Assembly (NCBI GenBank): GCA_900763175.1
Contig: CAAFJI010000306.1
Span: forward strand, 1 to 9,173
Reading direction: 5' to 3'
Origin: Lachnospiraceae bacterium
GTDB taxonomy: Bacteria > Bacillota > Clostridia > Lachnospirales > Lachnospiraceae
DNA: 9,173 bases
Shown here: one piece after another, positions 5,747 through 9,173 of the stretch
Position numbering within the stretch: the stretch's first letter is position 1
Layout: every line of letters starts with the position of its first letter
Notes under the pieces: model-generated
What the model was told of the DNA's origin: nothing
The model's input: only the letters and a program-made list of their open reading frames with translations
Database searches by the model: none
Made by a program: the position numbers and the translations under genes

Positions 5747-6499
5747 ATGCAGCGTTTTTTTGTGGAACCCTATCAGATTCAGGAAGAAGAACACCAGATC
5801 ACGCTTACGGGAGGGGATGTCAACCACATGAAAAACGTCCTTCGGATGCGTGTGGGCGAAGCGGTATGGATTAGTGACGGCGGGGAAAAAGAGTATCACT
5901 GTACCATAGAGAGCTTTGGGGAGGACAATGCGATTCTCCACATTTTGTATGCACAGGAGCCTCAATATGAGCTGCCAAGCCGTATCTATCTTTTCCAGGG
6001 CCTTCCCAAGGGAGATAAGATGGAGCTGATCATCCAGAAAGCTGTGGAACTGGGAGCTTATTGTGTGGTGCCGGTGGAAACCAGAAGATGCGTGGTGAAA
6101 TTGGACGCAAAGAAAGCGGAGAAAAAAACTGCACGGTGGCAGCAGATCTCGGAAAGTGCAGCAAAGCAGTCCAAGCGTATGCTGATTCCAGAAGTGAAAA
6201 GACCTATGAGCTGGAAAGAGGCGCTGGCTCTTGCGAAGGAGCTGGATGTACTTCTTATCCCTTATGAGCTTGCCAGAGGAATGAAAGAGACACGGAAAAT
6301 CCTGTCAGAAATTGTTCCTGGACAGTCTGTGGGTGTTTTTATCGGACCGGAAGGCGGTTTTGAGGAGGAAGAGGTAGCAGCAGCCATGGAAGCTGGTGCC
6401 AAGCCTGTTACACTTGGAAAAAGAATCCTGCGCACAGAGACAGCTGGAATGACAATGCTGTCAGTTCTTATGTTTGCGCTGGAAAAAGAGGACGAATAG
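5747..6499 (+). CDS. rsmE: 16S rRNA (uracil-1498-N3)-methyltransferase
   Basis: RsmE methylates N3 of U1498 in 16S rRNA at the decoding centre of the 30S subunit, using S-adenosylmethionine and a SPOUT trefoil-knot fold. The 250-residue length is typical. A PUA-like N-terminal domain (about 1-70) includes HMKNVLRMRVGE at 27-38. Then come KGDKMELIIQKAVELG at 88-103, the SESAAKQSKR stretch at 135-144, IGPEGGF at 199-205 and LGKRILRTETA at 223-233, the knot signature. ATG 5747 is preceded by AAAGGA with a 6-base gap. An in-frame ATG at 5714 lies inside prmA without a suitable site and would add 11 non-family residues, so it was rejected. It sits between prmA and the cysteine desulfurase, 2 bases from each. 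Confidence 0.96.
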   Translation: MQRFFVEPYQIQEEEHQITLTGGDVNHMKNVLRMRVGEAVWISDGGEKEYHCTIESFGEDNAILHILYAQEPQYELPSRIYLFQGLPKGDKMELIIQKAVELGAYCVVPVETRRCVVKLDAKKAEKKTARWQQISESAAKQSKRMLIPEVKRPMSWKEALALAKELDVLLIPYELARGMKETRKILSEIVPGQSVGVFIGPEGGFEEEEVAAAMEAGAKPVTLGKRILRTETAGMTMLSVLMFALEKEDE

Positions 6500-6501
6500 A
6501 A

Positions 6502-7656
6502 ATGGAAGCATATTTTGATAACTCTGCAACTACAAGATGTTATAAAGAGGTTGCAGATATTGTAGTAAAGACTATGACGGAGGATTTTGGAAATCCTTCT
6601 TCCATGCATTTAAAGGGAGTAGAGGCTGAGAAGTATATCCGCAGCACATCCGGGACTCTGGCAAAGCTTTTGAAAGTGAATGAGAAGGAGATTATCTTTA
6701 CTTCCGGTGGAACGGAGTCTAACAACCTGGCATTGTTTGGCGGAGCTGATGCAAATAAGAGAAGCGGAAATCATATTATCACCACTTCTGTAGAACACGC
6801 AGCAGTGGGACAGCCTGTAGAAAGACTGGAGCAGATGGGCTACGAGGTGACGATCATTCCAGTTGATGAAAGAGGCGTGGTGAAGCTGGATGCCCTTGAG
6901 AAAGCACTGCGGCCGGATACAATTCTGGTGTCCACCATGTATGTAAACAATGAGGTAGGCGCTGTTATGCCGGTGGAAGAAATTGCAAAGCTGGTTCATG
7001 AGAAGAGCCCAAAGGCACTTTACCATGTGGATGCCATACAGGCATTTGGAAAATATAGGATTTATCCCAAAAAAGTGGGAATTGATATGCTTTCTGTAAG
7101 CAGTCATAAGATTCATGGCCCGAAGGGAGTAGGATTTTTATACATTAATGAGAAAGCAAAGGTACAGCCTCAGATCCTGGGAGGAGGCCAGCAGGCCGGA
7201 ATGCGTTCTGGAACAGATAATGTGCCAGGAATCGCAGGTCTTGGAGTGGCAGCACAGATGGTATACACAGATTTTGACTCCAAAATCGAGCATATGTACC
7301 AGCTAAAGGAACGTCTGGCAGAGGGCTTTTTGAAATTGCCGGATGTTCTCATTAATGGTATGGAATTGCGTGAAGGTGCACCGCAGATCTTAAGTGCCAG
7401 CTTTATTGGCGTGAGAAGCGAGGTACTTCTTCATACACTGGAAGAGAAAGGGATTTACGTATCTGCCGGAAGTGCCTGTTCCAGTCATAAACGTAAGGCG
7501 GTGGGCACCTTAAGCGCCATGGGAATGGAAGCGGCCCGGAAAGAGAGTACCTTACGTTTCAGCTTTTCTGAGGAAAATACATTTGAGGAAGTGGATTATT
7601 GCCTGGAAGTGATCGGGCAGGTACTTCCAATGTTAAGAAGATATTCAAGACACTGA
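6502..7656 (+). CDS. Cysteine desulfurase of the NifS/IscS type, probable sulfur donor to ThiI
   Basis: This pyridoxal-phosphate enzyme turns cysteine into alanine and holds the released sulfur as a persulfide for transfer. The 384-residue protein starts with the family's YFDNSATT at 4-11. It has SGGTESNNLA at 68-77, H99 in VEHAA, NNEVGA at 149-154, and HVDAIQ at 175-180. The PLP lysine is K203 in SSHKIHGPKG. The mobile catalytic cysteine is C326 in SAGSACSS at 321-328. ATG 6502 lies 2 bases after the rsmE stop, with AGAGGA 9 bases upstream. thiI follows 14 bases later. This mirrors the Bacillus subtilis nifZ-thiI pair, where a dedicated desulfurase feeds ThiI, and no iscU-type scaffold is beside it. 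A wider role in Fe-S assembly cannot be excluded, so no gene symbol is given. Confidence 0.93.
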   Translation: MEAYFDNSATTRCYKEVADIVVKTMTEDFGNPSSMHLKGVEAEKYIRSTSGTLAKLLKVNEKEIIFTSGGTESNNLALFGGADANKRSGNHIITTSVEHAAVGQPVERLEQMGYEVTIIPVDERGVVKLDALEKALRPDTILVSTMYVNNEVGAVMPVEEIAKLVHEKSPKALYHVDAIQAFGKYRIYPKKVGIDMLSVSSHKIHGPKGVGFLYINEKAKVQPQILGGGQQAGMRSGTDNVPGIAGLGVAAQMVYTDFDSKIEHMYQLKERLAEGFLKLPDVLINGMELREGAPQILSASFIGVRSEVLLHTLEEKGIYVSAGSACSSHKRKAVGTLSAMGMEAARKESTLRFSFSEENTFEEVDYCLEVIGQVLPMLRRYSRH

Positions 7657-7670
7657 GAGGAGGAAAACCA

Positions 7671-8852
7671 ATGATATTTCATGCATTTCTGATTAAATAC
7701 GCAGAAATAGCTATCAAGGGAAAAAACAGATATCTATTTGAAGATGCCCTTGTAAAACAGATGAACATAGCTCTTTCCAAAATTGAAGGAGATTATTCAG
7801 TAGTAAAGGAGCAGGGCCGTGTATACGTGTTCTGTCCGGAAGAATATGATTTTGATGAGGCTGTTGCAGCCCTGAAAACAGTATTCGGTATTGTGTATAT
7901 CTGTCCGGTTGTAATTTATGAGGATCAGGGCTTCGAGCAGATGCGTACAGATGTGACCGAATATATGAAGAGTGTACATCCGGATTACAGCGGAACCTTC
8001 AAGGTATATACAAGAAGAGCCAAGAAATCCTATCCAGTAAATTCCATGGAAGTCAGCGCTAAAATTGGAGAAAGCATTCTTCAGGCATTTCCAAATGCCA
8101 GGGTTGATGTACACAATCCGGAACTTACGGTATCTGTGGAAATCCGTGAGAAAATTTACGTGTATTCAAAGAGTATAAAAGGACCAGGTGGAATGCCTGT
8201 TGGAACAAACGGAAAGGCAATGCTTCTTCTGTCTGGTGGAATTGACAGCCCGGTAGCCGGATATATGATCGCAAAGCGTGGTGTTAAGATTGAAGCAGTA
8301 TATTTTCATGCTCCGCCATATACCAGTGAGCGTGCAAAGCAGAAGGTTGTAGATCTTGCCAGGCTGGTAGCAAAATACAGTGGTCCCATCAAGCTTCATG
8401 TGGTAAACTTTACGGACATTCAGCTGTACATCTATGATCAGTGTCCCCATGATGAGCTGACCATTATCATGCGTCGCTATATGATGCGTATTGCAGAGTA
8501 TTTTGCAAAGAAAGACAACTGTCTTGGACTTATCACAGGAGAGAGCATCGGACAGGTGGCAAGCCAGACTCTTCAGAGCCTTGCAGCAACCAACGAAGTA
8601 TGTACATTACCTGTTTACCGTCCGGTAATCGGTTTTGACAAGCAGGAAATCGTAGAACGTTCCTGGGAAATCGGAACCTACGATACTTCTGTCCTTCCAT
8701 ACGAAGACTGCTGCACCATCTTTGTTGCCAAACATCCGGTTACAAAGCCGAATCTGAAAGTAATCCAGAAATCAGAGGAAAAACTGGCTGAAAAGATTGA
8801 CCAGCTTATGGAAGAGGCACTGAAAACAACGGAAGTAATTGAAATTGACTAA
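7671..8852 (+). CDS. thiI: tRNA 4-thiouridine synthase ThiI, short form without rhodanese domain
   Basis: ThiI activates U8 of tRNA with ATP and installs sulfur to make 4-thiouridine, a near-UV sensor. In some bacteria it also supplies sulfur for thiazole synthesis. The 393-residue protein has the N-terminal ferredoxin-like domain (about 1-60), a THUMP domain (about 60-166) and a PP-loop ATPase domain. The ATP loop LLLSGGIDSP is at 185-194 and the conserved ITGESIGQVASQT at 288-300. Vicinal cysteines C347-C348 lie in YEDCCTIF, the probable sulfur-handling position. The E. coli protein has about 90 more residues forming a rhodanese domain, which is absent here as in Bacillus, so sulfur probably passes directly from the neighbouring desulfurase. 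ATG 7671 follows GGAGG by 7 bases. The open frame extends 24 codons upstream into the previous gene, and that part was rejected. Confidence 0.95.
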   Translation: MIFHAFLIKYAEIAIKGKNRYLFEDALVKQMNIALSKIEGDYSVVKEQGRVYVFCPEEYDFDEAVAALKTVFGIVYICPVVIYEDQGFEQMRTDVTEYMKSVHPDYSGTFKVYTRRAKKSYPVNSMEVSAKIGESILQAFPNARVDVHNPELTVSVEIREKIYVYSKSIKGPGGMPVGTNGKAMLLLSGGIDSPVAGYMIAKRGVKIEAVYFHAPPYTSERAKQKVVDLARLVAKYSGPIKLHVVNFTDIQLYIYDQCPHDELTIIMRRYMMRIAEYFAKKDNCLGLITGESIGQVASQTLQSLAATNEVCTLPVYRPVIGFDKQEIVERSWEIGTYDTSVLPYEDCCTIFVAKHPVTKPNLKVIQKSEEKLAEKIDQLMEEALKTTEVIEID

Positions 8853-8902
8853 AAAGGAATTATGAGAGCAGCTTTACCGGTGCACAATTCATGGATATTA
8901 AG

Positions 8903-8928
8903 TTAGGGGAAAATACCTTTTGCCCTAA
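8903..8928. other. Imperfect hairpin downstream of thiI
   Basis: TTAGGG (8903-8908) pairs with CCCTAA (8923-8928). After one G-G mismatch, AAAA (8910-8913) pairs with TTTT (8918-8921) around a TACC loop. No T-run follows on either strand, so it is not a standard terminator. It may protect the 3' end of the thiI transcript or be a decayed terminator. Confidence 0.4.
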
Positions 8929-8935
8929 TGTCAAA

Positions 8936-8979
8936 AAAGAAGGGCAGAGAGACCTTGTCCGGGCTTCTCTGCCATCTTT
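8936..8979. terminator. Bidirectional-type terminator between thiI and the HPr-like gene
   Basis: GGCAGAGA (8943-8950) pairs with TCTCTGCC (8966-8973). After a small internal loop, AAAGA (8936-8940) pairs with TCTTT (8975-8979). Reading + strand, the stem ends in ATCTTT, a weak T-tract. Reading - strand, TTCTTTTTT follows the core stem. It probably ends the prmA-thiI operon and may back up the minus-strand terminator at 9004-9031. Confidence 0.6.
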
Positions 8980-9003
8980 AAAAAATAGGTTTTTATTTAC
9001 ATG

Positions 9004-9031
9004 AAAAAAGAGGAACTGCGAACAGTTCCTC
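9004..9031 (-). terminator. Rho-independent terminator of the HPr-like gene, UUCG loop
   Basis: On the minus strand GAGGAACTG pairs perfectly with CAGTTCCTC (9 bp) across a TTCG tetraloop, followed at once by TTTTTT (9009-9004). It begins 17 bases past the stop codon of the HPr-like gene, the classic position. On the + strand no T-run follows, so it acts in one direction only. Confidence 0.92.
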
Positions 9032-9048
9032 CGGCAATTACTGGATAA

Positions 9049-9173
9049 TTATTCAACGGTATATTTGTCGATGATTTCCATAACGCTGTCAAGAGCAGCT
9101 CCGTCAGCATGGATGTTGAGGTCGATTGGCTTGGAAAGATCCAGGCTGAAGATACCCATGATAGATTTGGCAT
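9049..9173 (-). CDS. HPr-domain protein, C-terminal part only (5' end outside window)
   Basis: The last 40 residues are visible, beginning AKSIMGIFSLDLSKP and ending IIDKYTVE. KSIMG with a following LSL/FSLDL segment is the signature around regulatory Ser46 of HPr, the phosphocarrier of the sugar phosphotransferase system. In Gram-positive bacteria HPr phosphorylated at that serine works with CcpA in carbon catabolite repression. The phosphocarrier histidine (His15) lies outside the window, so I cannot tell true HPr from an HPr-like protein lacking it. The segment after the motif (DLSKPIDLNIHADG) diverges from classical HPr (usually SLG...), which favours an HPr-like paralogue. The gene is convergent with thiI and has its own terminator. 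Confidence 0.85.
   Translation of the reverse strand, partial: AKSIMGIFSLDLSKPIDLNIHADGAALDSVMEIIDKYTVE

Noticed and set aside
8862..8906. 14-residue peptide frame just after thiI, with AAAGGA nearby
   Set aside because: The spacing from the purine run is only about 3 bases, the frame is very short, and its end overlaps a hairpin. No support beyond an ATG and a stop.

Overview
The window reads as chromosomal DNA of a low-to-moderate GC Gram-positive anaerobe, most likely a gut clostridium of the Lachnospiraceae type. This is an inference from strong AGGAGG-type ribosome binding sites, tight gene packing, U-tract terminators and the style of the proteins; no rRNA or other taxonomic marker is present.

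Region 1 (1-3924) is a sugar-utilisation transcription unit bounded by two rho-independent terminators. After a terminator from an upstream gene (1-35) comes a leader with a perfect -35 box, then four closely spaced genes on the + strand: an AraC-family regulator, an intracellular GH27 alpha-galactosidase, a 67-residue two-CxxC protein of unknown function, and a secreted ABC-type sugar-binding protein. The regulator presumably senses an alpha-galactoside and controls its own operon, the binding protein captures the sugar outside, and GH27 cleaves it inside. No permease or ATPase gene is present, and a strong terminator closes the unit right after the binding protein.

Region 2 (4028-4705) is a lone membrane protein of the PAP2 lipid-phosphatase superfamily. 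It starts at a TTG codon and has atypical signature motifs.

Region 3 (4791-8852) is a compact housekeeping set with gaps of 2, 2 and 14 bases: prmA (ribosomal protein L11 methylation), rsmE (16S rRNA m3U1498), a NifS/IscS-type cysteine desulfurase, and thiI (tRNA 4-thiouridine). The last two are a sulfur donor and its user. Together the four genes modify the translation apparatus.

Region 4 (8853-9173) is a convergent intergenic spacer with three hairpins, including a perfect UUCG-loop terminator, followed by the 3' end of a minus-strand gene for an HPr-domain protein that runs off the window.

Nothing here is clearly a new defence, mobile or RNA system. The points most worth a second look are the orphan, apparently non-lipidated binding protein, the small conserved-looking CxxC protein beside it, and the incomplete HPr-like gene.
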